Below are positions 1-5,887 of a DNA stretch of 5,887 nucleotides, piece after piece. The position numbers and the translations under genes are program-made. The notes below the pieces were generated by a model, which saw nothing but the letters and a program-made list of their open reading frames with translations, was not told the DNA's origin and searched no databases. How positions within the stretch are numbered: the first letter of the stretch is position 1; every line of letters starts with the position of its first letter. This DNA is from Acidobacterium sp. (GTDB taxonomy: Bacteria > Acidobacteriota > Terriglobia > Terriglobales > Acidobacteriaceae): the NCBI GenBank assembly GCA_003152595.1, contig PMAM01000142.1, forward strand, positions 6,251 to 12,137, in the 5' to 3' direction.

Positions 1-1907
1 CGCGCCTGCTTCAGCGACCGCAGCATCAGGTACGACAGAATCCGCTCCTCCGCCTTCCCCGTAATCTTCTCCGTCAGCTTCTGGTACATCCGCGGCGTGA
101 TCGGAATCTCTCCCGGCACCTCATACGTCCGCGCCTCCCGCCCGCCGTGCCGCTGCTCCCGCCGCTCGCTCTTCATGCGAAACGTCTGCACCGGCAAGCT
201 CCCGATCCCCAGCGAATACCCAAAGGCTGCCGCAATCTCCTCGAACTCCACCACCCGCCGCGGCTCCGGCTTTTCGTGAATGCGGTACAGCGATGCCACG
301 CTCAGATTTTCGAGCCATGACGCCACGCATTCGTTTGCCGACAGCATGAACTCCTCAATCAGCCGATGCGCCCAGTTCCGCTCCGCCCGCGTCACCGCCT
401 TCATCGCGCCAAACTCATCAAACTCGATCAGGGGCTCCGGCAAATCGAAATCAATGGAACCGCGCCGGTCGCGCTTGCGGTTCAGAATCCGCGCCAGATC
501 GAGCATCCGCTCGAACTCCGGCACCAGCCCCGCGAACTCCGCCCGCAGTTCCTGATCGCCTTCCAAAACCCCGTGTACCTCTGTGTAGGTCATCCGCCGC
601 GCCGACCGGATCACACCCTCGCACACTTCGTATCCCAGGATTTCGCCGTGCGGATCGATCCGCATCAGGCACGACAGCACCAGGCGATTCTCGTCCGGTC
701 GCAAACTGCAGATGTCCGTCGATAGATCCATCGGCAGCATCGGAATCGCGCGATCCGGAAAGTAGACTGACGTCCCGCGCAGCCGAGCCTCCAGATCCAA
801 CGCCGTCCCCGGCCGCACATACTGCGCGACGTCTGCAATGTGCACCTGCAGATCCCAGATCCCATCGCCGCCGCGCCGCACCAACACTGCGTCGTCGAAG
901 TCCCGCGCCGTCTCGCCGTCGATGGTCACAATGGGCAGGGCGCGAAAATCGCGCCGCTTTGCCGCTACGGCCGCATCGAACCGCGCGACTTCGCGCGCCT
1001 CCTGCAGCACCGCATCCGGAAAAACCCGCGGCAGATGATGCTTGCGGATCACCATCTCCACATCGACGCCGAAATCGTCCTCCGCGCCCAGCACCTCGAT
1101 CACGCGCCCGCGGGCCGCCCGTAGCGGCGTCGGCCAGTCCGTGATCTCTACATCGACCACGAGCCCCTCAAGGTCCGCATGCTGCCGCGCCGCCTGCGCC
1201 TCCCGGCCGAGCACGCGATGCGGCGTCGTCGCCTCGCCCTCCGCTGACGGAAGCTCCGCGCCAAACGGAATCACAATCGGCTGCGTCATCCGCTCATCGA
1301 AGGGAACCACGATGTTCCCGCCCCGAGCGCGTTCCGAAGAATCGCCGCGGGCGCTTTCCCCTTCCAGCCGCCGCGAATAGTGAAAGATCCCCACCACGGT
1401 CGGGTTCCGCCGCGTCAGGATCCGCAGCACCCGCCCCGAGCGCCGATTGTCCTCGCGCCCAAACCGCGGCGCTGCCAGTTCCACCAGCACCTGATCGCCC
1501 TGCATCGCGCCGCCCATCTCGCCCGGCGGAATGAAAACGTCCTCGTCGACCGGCGCCTTCGCGCCAGGATGTCGCGGATCGGGCCGCACAAACCCAAATC
1601 CGTCTCGATGCAGATCCAGCCGGCCGGCGACAAGATCCTCGCTGCGAATCCCCGCCGGTCGCGCATCCGCCCGCACCTCCCGCCGTGCACGGTCTCGCCC
1701 CGCGGCTTCAGTCTCCGCTGTGCGGATCCTCCAGTGATCGCCGTCGATCTGCACCAGCTGCCGCGATCCCGTCAGCCGGCCCAGTTGCTGGCGCAGCTCA
1801 CGCCTCTCCTGGCCACCGCCGAGCCCCAGCTCGCGCACCAGCTGCTTGAATCCCGCGCGCCCATTCGGCAGCCGCTCGATGTGGCGCAGCAATTCGCGGT
1901 CGTTCAT
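1..1907 (-). CDS. rnr: Ribonuclease R, 3'-5' exoribonuclease (partial, C-terminus beyond left edge)
   Basis: This is a processive 3'-5' exoribonuclease of the RNase II/R (RNB) family, which degrades structured RNA in the cytoplasm during mRNA decay, rRNA quality control and stress. My minus-strand translation is open for 635 codons to the left edge without a frameshift. An N-terminal winged helix spans about residues 1-62. The first cold-shock domain lies near 92-145 (GRLDLHRDGFGFVRPD at 95-110) and a second near 170-275. The RNB domain contains the metal-binding motif DGETARDFDD starting at D330, with D336, D338 and D339 intact. Further family blocks follow (HRLIEEFMLSANE, LYRIHEKPEPR, ITPRMYQKLTEKITGK). 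The visible end, ILSYLMLRSLKQA, matches the late RNB domain, so the RNB tail and S1 domain are missing only because the window ends. A charged Ser/Arg/Gly-rich insertion sits at about 181-198. ATG at 1907 is chosen; an in-frame GTG at 1934 is the only alternative before an upstream stop. The ribosome site is weak for both. The gene may be translated downstream of the ABM gene, which ends 50 bases upstream. Confidence 0.95.
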   Translation of the reverse strand, partial: MNDRELLRHIERLPNGRAGFKQLVRELGLGGGQERRELRQQLGRLTGSRQLVQIDGDHWRIRTAETEAAGRDRARREVRADARPAGIRSEDLVAGRLDLHRDGFGFVRPDPRHPGAKAPVDEDVFIPPGEMGGAMQGDQVLVELAAPRFGREDNRRSGRVLRILTRRNPTVVGIFHYSRRLEGESARGDSSERARGGNIVVPFDERMTQPIVIPFGAELPSAEGEATTPHRVLGREAQAARQHADLEGLVVDVEITDWPTPLRAARGRVIEVLGAEDDFGVDVEMVIRKHHLPRVFPDAVLQEAREVARFDAAVAAKRRDFRALPIVTIDGETARDFDDAVLVRRGGDGIWDLQVHIADVAQYVRPGTALDLEARLRGTSVYFPDRAIPMLPMDLSTDICSLRPDENRLVLSCLMRIDPHGEILGYEVCEGVIRSARRMTYTEVHGVLEGDQELRAEFAGLVPEFERMLDLARILNRKRDRRGSIDFDLPEPLIEFDEFGAMKAVTRAERNWAHRLIEEFMLSANECVASWLENLSVASLYRIHEKPEPRRVVEFEEIAAAFGYSLGIGSLPVQTFRMKSERREQRHGGREARTYEVPGEIPITPRMYQKLTEKITGKAEERILSYLMLRSLKQA

Positions 1908-1957
1908 GCCCTCGATGGTACGCGACGAAGCCACAGCAACCCGCTATCACCTTCCAG

Positions 1958-2251
1958 CTACTTCGTGGCAATCACCTGGATCTTGTGAATCTGCGGCGGC
2001 TCGGCCAGCAGCTCACCCGCCTTCGCCATCAGAGCCTTCGCGATCTCTCCGTTCAGGTGTGTCTCCCGGCCTGCCTCATCGTTGAACGTGTCAAAGATCC
2101 CGTATCGCCCGTCATCCTCTTTGATCGCGTACCAGGTCACCGTGCCCGTTTCCTTCTTCGCCAGTTCTGCGCCCTGCTTTAAAAACGCCTCTACCTCCGC
2201 TTCTTTGCCCGGTTTTGCCTTCAACATTCCATACAATGCCAGTTTCACCAT
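1958..2251 (-). CDS. ABM-domain (antibiotic biosynthesis monooxygenase-like) small protein, putative quinol monooxygenase
   Basis: This 97-residue protein fits the dimeric alpha+beta ABM fold (YgiN-like, Pfam ABM). Features are an N-terminal strand (VKLALYGMLKAKPG), a helix rich in Lys/Glu (KEAEVEAFLKQGAELAKKE), strands TVTWYAIKED and RYGIFDTFND, then EAGRETHLNGEIAKAL and the helical tail LLAEPPQI. The HLNG segment and the length near 100 residues are typical of the family. Members include quinol and heme-degrading monooxygenases, but many have no known substrate, so the chemistry here is not established. The reading frame stays open upstream to an ATG at 2440, but the strong AAGGAG site 9 bases before the ATG at 2251 and the low-complexity upstream translation make the short form the real gene. 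It is co-directional with rnr 50 bases downstream and may share its transcript. A purely structural or stress-related role is equally possible. Confidence 0.82.
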   Translation of the reverse strand: MVKLALYGMLKAKPGKEAEVEAFLKQGAELAKKETGTVTWYAIKEDDGRYGIFDTFNDEAGRETHLNGEIAKALMAKAGELLAEPPQIHKIQVIATK

Positions 2252-2604
2252 TTTCCTTGTCTCCTTCTCTGTTGATTGTGTTTGAATTTCGCGTCCCCTG
2301 TTGTGCGGGCCGGCGTGGAAACCGCTGCACGCCCTCAACAGATGATGCCCCACGCCCCCGCCGGGATCGTTACAATCCGCGACCAACCGCATTTCACAGC
2401 CTCGCGAGACGCAAAAGGGATGCCAATTTGCCCTGAACATGTTTAAGATGCAGGTAACGGCGGCGATAGCGCGGAGGGAGTTCGTCTACTCCAGAGGCAA
2501 GAGGGTCGGCGCTGCACAGTTCTGCATGGGCCCACGGAAACCGGCAGGCCAGTTGCAGGGCGCCATGTTCACCAAACATTCTTCAGAAGGAAGGAACTGC
2601 AATT
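2252..2604. other. Divergent intergenic region between the ABM gene and bactofilin (no gene seen)
   Basis: This 353-base stretch separates two divergent genes and must hold both promoters, but I cannot assign convincing -35/-10 pairs. TAAGAT at 2444-2449 resembles a plus-strand -10, yet the TTGCCC upstream (2428-2433) is only 10 bases away. In the likely ABM leader, TGTTG (2299-2303) pairs with CAACA (2336-2340), and within it GGCGTG (2312-2317) pairs with CACGCC (2328-2333), so a leader hairpin is possible. Short open frames here (for example 2439-2693 plus and 2394-2579 minus) lack ribosome sites and recognisable products. No tRNA or other known RNA is visible. Confidence 0.6.
2255..2266 (-). 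promoter_or_regulatory. Shine-Dalgarno that fixes the ABM gene start
   Basis: On the minus strand, AAGGAG (2266-2261) lies 9 bases before the ATG at 2251, followed by a second AAGG (2258-2255) 3 bases before it. No comparable site precedes the in-frame ATG at 2440, so this decides the 97-residue start over the 160-residue form. Confidence 0.75.
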
Positions 2605-3135
2605 ATGTGGAAACCCAACCAGCCCGGCACCGGCAGCGGTCCGCAGAACCCCGAACCCGCTCGTCCCGCCACTCCCCCAACCCAGAGTTTTGACGCAGGC
2701 CAGCGCCCGGCTCCGGCTCCTGTTTCCACCCCCGCCTCCGGCGAACAGGCCACCATCGGCAAAAGCCTGGTGATCAAAGGCGAGGTCTCCGGCTCGGAAT
2801 CTCTCTACATCGACGGCAAGGTCGAAGGCTCCATCAACCTCTCGGGCAATCGCGTCACCGTCGGCCGCAACGGCCAGGTCGCCGCCAACATCACCGCGCG
2901 CGAAATCGTCGTGCTCGGCAAGGTTCGCGGCAACGTCACCGCCAGCGATCGCGTCGACATTCGCAGCGAGGGCTCGCTCACCGGCGACGTCACCGCCCAG
3001 CGCATCTCCATCGAAGACGGCGCCTTCTTCAAGGGTGGCATCGACATCCGCAAGCCCGGCTCCAACGAGAAGGCTGGCGAGTCGAAGGCTGCTGCGAATG
3101 CCAACGCCGAGCATCCGGTTCCCGCTACGGTCTAG
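2605..3135 (+). CDS. Bactofilin family cytoskeletal protein
   Basis: Bactofilins (formerly DUF583) polymerise without nucleotide into membrane-associated filaments that scaffold cell-wall enzymes, stalks or polar structures. This 176-residue protein has the family architecture. A disordered Pro/Gly-rich N-terminal tail (about 1-47) is followed by the right-handed beta-helix core (about 48-149) and a short Ala/Lys/Glu-rich C-terminal tail (150-176). The core begins ATIGKSLVIKGEVSGSESLYIDG, matching the family hallmark of an I-x-x-S-x-x-I-x-G entry and a Y/L-x-I-D-G-x-V-E-G turn. It continues with regularly spaced strand repeats such as VTVGRNGQVAANI, IVVLGKVRGNV, VDIRSEGSLTGDV and ISIEDGAFFKGGIDI. 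The ATG at 2605 is preceded by AAGGAAGGAA at 2587-2596, an 8-base spacing. There is no transmembrane segment; membrane attachment, if any, would be through the short N-terminal tail (MWKP). No M23 endopeptidase neighbour, a frequent partner elsewhere, is visible. It appears monocistronic, with a hairpin 18 bases after the stop. Confidence 0.95.
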   Translation: MWKPNQPGTGSGPQNPEPARPATPPTQSFDAGQRPAPAPVSTPASGEQATIGKSLVIKGEVSGSESLYIDGKVEGSINLSGNRVTVGRNGQVAANITAREIVVLGKVRGNVTASDRVDIRSEGSLTGDVTAQRISIEDGAFFKGGIDIRKPGSNEKAGESKAAANANAEHPVPATV

Positions 3136-3153
3136 TCTTCGCGTTGCTTACCT

Positions 3154-3214
3154 AAGGCTCCCGCGGCAGGTTGCAGGACGCTCATCGCGTCCGCAACCTG
3201 TCAGCAGGAGCCTT
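3154..3214. terminator. Long interrupted hairpin between convergent genes, possible bidirectional terminator
   Basis: AAGGCTCC (3154-3161) pairs with GGAGCCTT (3207-3214). GGCAGGTTGC (3165-3174) pairs with GCAACCTGTC (3193-3202) with one G-T wobble, and GGACGC (3176-3181) pairs with GCGTCC (3187-3192) around a 5-base loop. With two more possible pairs in the internal loop, the stem is about 26 pairs. It follows the bactofilin stop by 18 bases and lies downstream of the convergent cupin gene, a natural place for a two-way terminator. Neither side has a poly-T run, so classical intrinsic termination is uncertain. It may instead be a transcript-end stabiliser or a REP-like palindrome. Confidence 0.6.
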
Positions 3215-3250
3215 CTGCATTACTCGCTGCGGGTGTCGGGGAGCAGGAGG

Positions 3251-3306
3251 GACGGTTTAGGTCCGCATTCCCCACGTCAGGAAAATTCGGGCTTTAGCCG
3301 GGACCT
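3251..3306. repeat. Palindromic intergenic patch, possible REP-like dispersed element
   Basis: AGGTCC (3259-3264) and GGACCT (3301-3306) are exact inverted arms. Near the right arm, GGCT (3290-3293) and AGCC (3296-3299) form a small stem around TT. The patch lies between the long hairpin and the cupin stop codon. From memory, Acidobacteriota genomes carry many intergenic palindromes built on GGCTTTAGCC and AGGTCCGC words, but I cannot confirm copy number from one window. It could also serve as a terminator for the cupin transcript. Confidence 0.3.
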
Positions 3307-3307
3307 C

Positions 3308-3772
3308 TCAGTGCCCCAGCGTCCCCTTCCCCACCTCGATCACGAAATACGACGCCACCGTGTCGCCGGCATTCCGCACCCAGTGCATCGTCCCCGCCAC
3401 GGCGATGCCCACATCGCCGGCCGCGAGCAGGTGCGACGTGCCATCGAGCATGAGCTCCACCTTGCCCTCGCGCACCAGCCAAATCTCCGAGTGCTGGTGC
3501 TTCTCCAGCGGCTCGTGCTGCGAGCCCACGGCCAGATACGACACGTGCGCCTCGCATCCGATATCCGTCGGCAGCATCCCGTGAAAGAAGCTGTGCCCCT
3601 TGCGCCCCGTGAATTCCGCTGGCGGCGTAAATCCGGGATACACGCCCGTTTCGATCGGCTTCTCTGCCGCACCCGAAGCCGGCCCTGTTTGTGCCAATCC
3701 ATTTTGTTCAGCGAGCGCGGGCAATCCGGCAGCCAGCGCAGGAAGCAATGCAGCAAAACTCCGGCGATTCAT
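3308..3772 (-). CDS. Exported single-domain cupin protein (Tat-like signal)
   Basis: This 154-residue protein starts MNRRSFAALLPALAAG, a twin-arginine pattern (RRSF) followed by a hydrophobic stretch and an ALA-E cleavage site at about residue 21, so export to the periplasm, probably folded, is likely. The rest is one cupin beta-barrel. Motif 1 is KHQHSEIWLVREG, with H92, H94 and E96. Motif 2 is GDVGIAVAGTMHWVRN, starting at G119, with H130; V125 stands where a proline is common. These three histidines and one glutamate form the usual metal-binding set, so a metal is likely bound. The substrate is unknown: cupins range from dioxygenases and isomerases to sugar or small-molecule binding proteins. 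The start is supported by GGAGGAGA (3786-3779), 6 bases before the ATG. It lies 99 bases downstream of murJ on the same strand, with a heptamer repeat array filling most of that gap, so co-transcription is possible but unproven. Confidence 0.88.
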   Translation of the reverse strand: MNRRSFAALLPALAAGLPALAEQNGLAQTGPASGAAEKPIETGVYPGFTPPAEFTGRKGHSFFHGMLPTDIGCEAHVSYLAVGSQHEPLEKHQHSEIWLVREGKVELMLDGTSHLLAAGDVGIAVAGTMHWVRNAGDTVASYFVIEVGKGTLGH

Positions 3773-3805
3773 CAGGCGTCTCCTCCAGGTCCAGCGCTCA
3801 GGTCC

Positions 3806-3875
3806 GTGCTGAGAGCTAAGAGCTAAGAGCTAAAGGCTAAAGGCTAAAGGCTAACAGCTAATAGCCGACAGCTAG
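3806..3875. repeat. Tandem heptamer array (consensus GAGCTAA / AGGCTAA), about ten units
   Basis: Read on the plus strand in 7-base steps, the array holds GTGCTGA (degenerate, 3806), GAGCTAA three times (3813-3833), AGGCTAA three times (3834-3854), CAGCTAA (3855), TAGCCGA (degenerate, 3862) and CAGCTAG (3869-3875). The outer units are diverged and the inner ones exact within two subtypes, a pattern typical of arrays growing by slippage. The last unit contains the murJ stop codon. Its A/T content stands out from the GC-rich flanks. Each unit carries TAA or TAG on one or both strands, and 7 is not a multiple of 3, so the array closes all reading frames in both directions. Function is unknown. 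Confidence 0.95.
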
Positions 3876-5488
3876 CCCCGCCGCCCGAGCAGCCGCTTCA
3901 TCATCCGCGCATTCCCGATCCCCATCCACTGGGTCAGGCCCAGATAGAGCGCCGCATAGGGAATCAGCACGCACGGCCCCACCAGCAGCGGCCGATGGAA
4001 CGGCAGCACCTGCTTGATGCCGTAGCCCGCCGCTGCACAAAGAATCGCCACCAGCCACAGCCGCATAACCCTCGACGCCTCCGACGGCACTGCGCCAATC
4101 CTGCGGTTCATCGCCCGCCGCAGCAGCAAAAACTCCACCCAGCCCGCGATCCCCGCAGACATCGTCAGCCCCGCCGTTCCCCATCGCTGGTCGATCCCCA
4201 GCATGCGCGGCAGCGGCAGCGCGAACACATACCCCAGCCCTAGGGTCAGCGCCACCCGCAGAACTGCAAAATTCAGCGGTGTCCGCGTATCCCGCAGCGC
4301 GTAGAACGCGGACGAATACAAACGTCCCGATGTCGAGGCCAGCAGCCCCACCGACGACCCCGCCAGCACGGCCCATACAAACAGCACATCCGCCTCTCCG
4401 AAATGTCCGGTGTGATAGATCGTCGCCACAATCACATCGCCCAGGATCACGAATCCCACTGCGGACGGAATCACGAAGAAAGCAATCTGCGCGAGCCCCG
4501 CCTTGAGCCGTCCGCGCAGCGCGCCCGCAATCTCCTCCTGCGTGCCCAGCGCGCTCGACATCGCCGGCAATTCCGCTGCCGACACCGCCATGCCGAACAG
4601 ACTCACCGGCAGCGTGTACAGCGTCTGCGCGTAGGCCAGCGCCGCCACCGCGCCCGTGCCCAGAAAACTCCCCAGCCACGAATCGACGTACGCGCTGATC
4701 TGGACCACGCCCCGGCTCAGAAACACCGGGAAGAAATTCTTTGTCACGGTCGCGACGTGCAGCCCGCCGAAGTTCAAATGCAGCCGCAACGGCCACAGGA
4801 ATTTCAGCACTGCCGGCAGCTGCACCACGAACTGCAGCACGCTCCCCACTACGGACCCCATAGCCAGCAGCACCGCCAGCCGCATCTGCGTGTGGTGCCG
4901 TCCGCCCCAGATCAGGGTCGCGATCATCGCCAGGTTCCACACCACCGGCGCCGAGTAGGACAGCAAAAACTTTCTGTGGCTGTTCAGGATCCCGAGGCAC
5001 CACGCGGAGAGCACCAGCACCGCTGCCCCGGGGAACAGGATCTGCACCAGCTTGATCGTCAGCAGCCGCTTGTCGCCGTGAAACCCGGGCGCAATCGCGT
5101 CAATCAGCCACGGCGTCGCCAGCACCCCCACCGCCGCCAGCACCGCCGTCACCAGAACCAGCAGCGCGAACACCGCCTCGGCCAGCTGGGATGCTTCCTC
5201 GTGCCGTTCCTCGGCGCGCAGCCGCGCGTACACCGGAATGAACGACGCCGAGAGCACACCCTCGCCGAAAAGGTTTTGCAGGATATTCGGAATCCGGAAC
5301 GCCGCACGAAACGCGTCCGCCGCATCCGAGGCGCCGAAATAGTGCGCAAAGACGCGATCCCGCACCAGCCCCACCAGGCGGCTGCACAGGATCCCTGTCG
5401 CCACGGCGACAGCATGTCCACGCGCGACCCGCTGCGGTTTTGGGGAAGCTGGCGGTCCTGGTGTCTGATCTGCCGGAGGAAAAGTCAT
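3872..5488 (-). CDS. murJ: Lipid II flippase MurJ (MviN family)
   Basis: MurJ is a multi-spanning inner-membrane protein of the MOP superfamily that moves undecaprenyl-linked lipid II to the periplasmic face for peptidoglycan synthesis. The 538-residue product is near the usual length and shows about 14 hydrophobic segments. After a Pro-rich cytoplasmic tail (1-22) comes the family signature SRLVGLVRDRVFAHYFG, then ADAFRAAFRIPNILQNLF and GEGVLSASFIPVYARL. R37, R43 and D58 align with E. coli R18, R24 and D39. The later motif YAQTLYTLPVSLFGMAVSAA (286-305) and ELPAMSS complete the match. By my hand alignment, the places of E. coli R52 and R270 are Q71 and T289. The ATG at 5488 has no clear Shine-Dalgarno, and no good alternative start precedes the conserved region. 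The TAG stop lies in the heptamer array. The gene is divergent from the LysR gene and may continue into the cupin. Confidence 0.97.
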   Translation of the reverse strand: MTFPPADQTPGPPASPKPQRVARGHAVAVATGILCSRLVGLVRDRVFAHYFGASDAADAFRAAFRIPNILQNLFGEGVLSASFIPVYARLRAEERHEEASQLAEAVFALLVLVTAVLAAVGVLATPWLIDAIAPGFHGDKRLLTIKLVQILFPGAAVLVLSAWCLGILNSHRKFLLSYSAPVVWNLAMIATLIWGGRHHTQMRLAVLLAMGSVVGSVLQFVVQLPAVLKFLWPLRLHLNFGGLHVATVTKNFFPVFLSRGVVQISAYVDSWLGSFLGTGAVAALAYAQTLYTLPVSLFGMAVSAAELPAMSSALGTQEEIAGALRGRLKAGLAQIAFFVIPSAVGFVILGDVIVATIYHTGHFGEADVLFVWAVLAGSSVGLLASTSGRLYSSAFYALRDTRTPLNFAVLRVALTLGLGYVFALPLPRMLGIDQRWGTAGLTMSAGIAGWVEFLLLRRAMNRRIGAVPSEASRVMRLWLVAILCAAAGYGIKQVLPFHRPLLVGPCVLIPYAALYLGLTQWMGIGNARMMKRLLGRRG

Positions 5489-5567
5489 CAGAGAACGATG
5501 GCTCGATTCTACAGACTCACCCCCGACCGATCGCTTCCACTTTCCGGGTACCGGCTACAGTTGTTGC
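5489..5567. promoter_or_regulatory. Divergent murJ / LysR-gene promoter region
   Basis: These 79 bases separate divergent starts and must contain both promoters and, by LysR-family habit, possibly a binding site for the regulator. On the minus strand TAGAAT (plus 5506-5511) is a one-mismatch -10 hexamer for murJ, but no good -35 lies 16-18 bases upstream. On the plus strand TACAGT (5556-5561) resembles a -10 but would place the transcript start almost at the LysR ATG, implying a leaderless message. The word CTACAG occurs at 5509-5514 and again at 5555-5560. Neither gene has an obvious ribosome site. Location is sure; the individual boxes are weak. Confidence 0.35.
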
Positions 5568-5887
5568 ATGGAGAATTTCCGGCTGAAGGTCTTCCGCACC
5601 GTCGCTGAAGAATCCAGCTTCCGCCGTGCTGCCGAACGACTCAACCTCAGTCAGCCCGCCGTCAGCCAGCAGATCCACGCCCTCGAAGAAGAACTCGGCG
5701 CCACCCTCTTCGACCGCGGCAAAGGGCGCATCCGGCTCACCGATTCCGGCGCCCTCCTCCTCCGCTACGCCCGCAAAGGTGCGCGTCTGGCCGACGAAGC
5801 TCGCGCGGCACTCGACGGCCTGCGCGGCGAAACTACAGGCCACCTTCGCATCGGCGCGTCGATGACCGTCACCCAGTACATCCTCCC
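5568..5887 (+). CDS. LysR-family transcriptional regulator (partial, N-terminal 106 residues)
   Basis: The visible part contains the complete DNA-binding domain of a LysR-type regulator. A winged helix-turn-helix spans residues 1-60, with FRTVAEESSFRRAAERLN then LSQPAVSQQIHALEEELG, and the wing LFDRGKGRIRLTDSG. The long linker helix runs about 60-88. The effector-binding domain is just beginning at GHLRIGASMTVTQYIL (91-106), where the window ends. The IGAS-x-T-x-x-x-Y-x-LP pattern is shared with the CbbR/CmpR/CysL-like subgroup, but that does not identify the inducer. The ATG at 5568 is chosen because MENFRLKVF matches the family's usual start; no Shine-Dalgarno is seen. These regulators commonly control the divergent neighbour, here murJ, but a housekeeping flippase would be an unusual target, so the true target may lie beyond the right edge. 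Confidence 0.94.
   Translation, partial: MENFRLKVFRTVAEESSFRRAAERLNLSQPAVSQQIHALEEELGATLFDRGKGRIRLTDSGALLLRYARKGARLADEARAALDGLRGETTGHLRIGASMTVTQYIL

Noticed and set aside
1380..1988. 202-codon plus-strand open frame opposite rnr
   Set aside because: The minus strand encodes the conserved N-terminal domains of RNase R; the plus translation is low-complexity Arg/Pro/His without family motifs.
1958..2440. 160-residue version of the ABM protein starting at 2440
   Set aside because: The extra 63 residues have no homology-like features, and a strong AAGGAG lies before the internal ATG at 2251.
2439..2693. 84-codon plus-strand open frame overlapping the bactofilin start
   Set aside because: No ribosome site precedes it, it runs into bactofilin in another frame, and its translation resembles no family I know.
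3035..3826. 263-codon plus-strand open frame across the bactofilin end, the hairpin and the cupin
   Set aside because: It overlaps two well-supported genes in other frames and reads through the hairpin; the composition is Arg/Pro/Ser-rich and no domain is visible.
3806..3875. Heptamer array as a CRISPR or plasmid iteron array
   Set aside because: The units are contiguous 7-mers with no spacers, there are no cas or replication genes, and iterons are normally longer and next to a rep gene.
3858..5003. 381-codon minus-strand open frame within murJ in another frame
   Set aside because: It is a frame-shifted shadow of murJ, Gly/Ala/Arg-rich, with no family resemblance.
4403..5608. 401-codon plus-strand open frame opposite murJ
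   Set aside because: It is antisense to an unmistakable MurJ, rich in Arg, His, Gln and Pro as expected from the complement of a GC-rich gene, and has no recognisable domain or ribosome site.

Overview
The window is GC-rich and densely coded, with strong third-position G/C preference. It looks like a chromosomal housekeeping segment of a soil-type Gram-negative bacterium. Acidobacteriota (Terriglobia) is my best guess, from the form of the RNase R, the bactofilin with proline-rich tails, the MurJ variant, and A-rich heptamer repeats and REP-like palindromes between genes. This is an inference from sequence style, not a database result.

Layout from left to right: (1) the start and most of an RNase R gene (rnr) on the minus strand, running off the left edge; (2) just upstream and co-directional, a small antibiotic-biosynthesis-monooxygenase (ABM) fold protein with a clear Shine-Dalgarno; (3) a 353-base non-coding divergent region; (4) a bactofilin on the plus strand; (5) a convergent intergenic region with a long near-perfect hairpin and a second palindromic patch; (6) a minus-strand exported single-domain cupin with a Tat-like signal; (7) a tandem heptamer array that starts inside the stop codon of (8) murJ, the minus-strand lipid II flippase; (9) a short divergent regulatory region; (10) the first third of a plus-strand LysR-family regulator, cut by the right edge.

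The genes do not form one pathway. Bactofilin and MurJ both belong to cell-envelope and shape biology but are separated by other genes and lie on opposite strands. murJ and the cupin could be co-transcribed through the heptamer array, and the ABM gene and rnr could be co-transcribed across a 50-base gap. The LysR gene and murJ share a divergent promoter region. Long open frames opposite rnr and murJ are GC-driven shadows.

I see no phage, transposase, CRISPR, toxin-antitoxin or biosynthetic system. The observations most worth a second look are the heptamer array at the murJ stop, the 61-base hairpin, and the loss of two arginine positions in MurJ that are important in E. coli.
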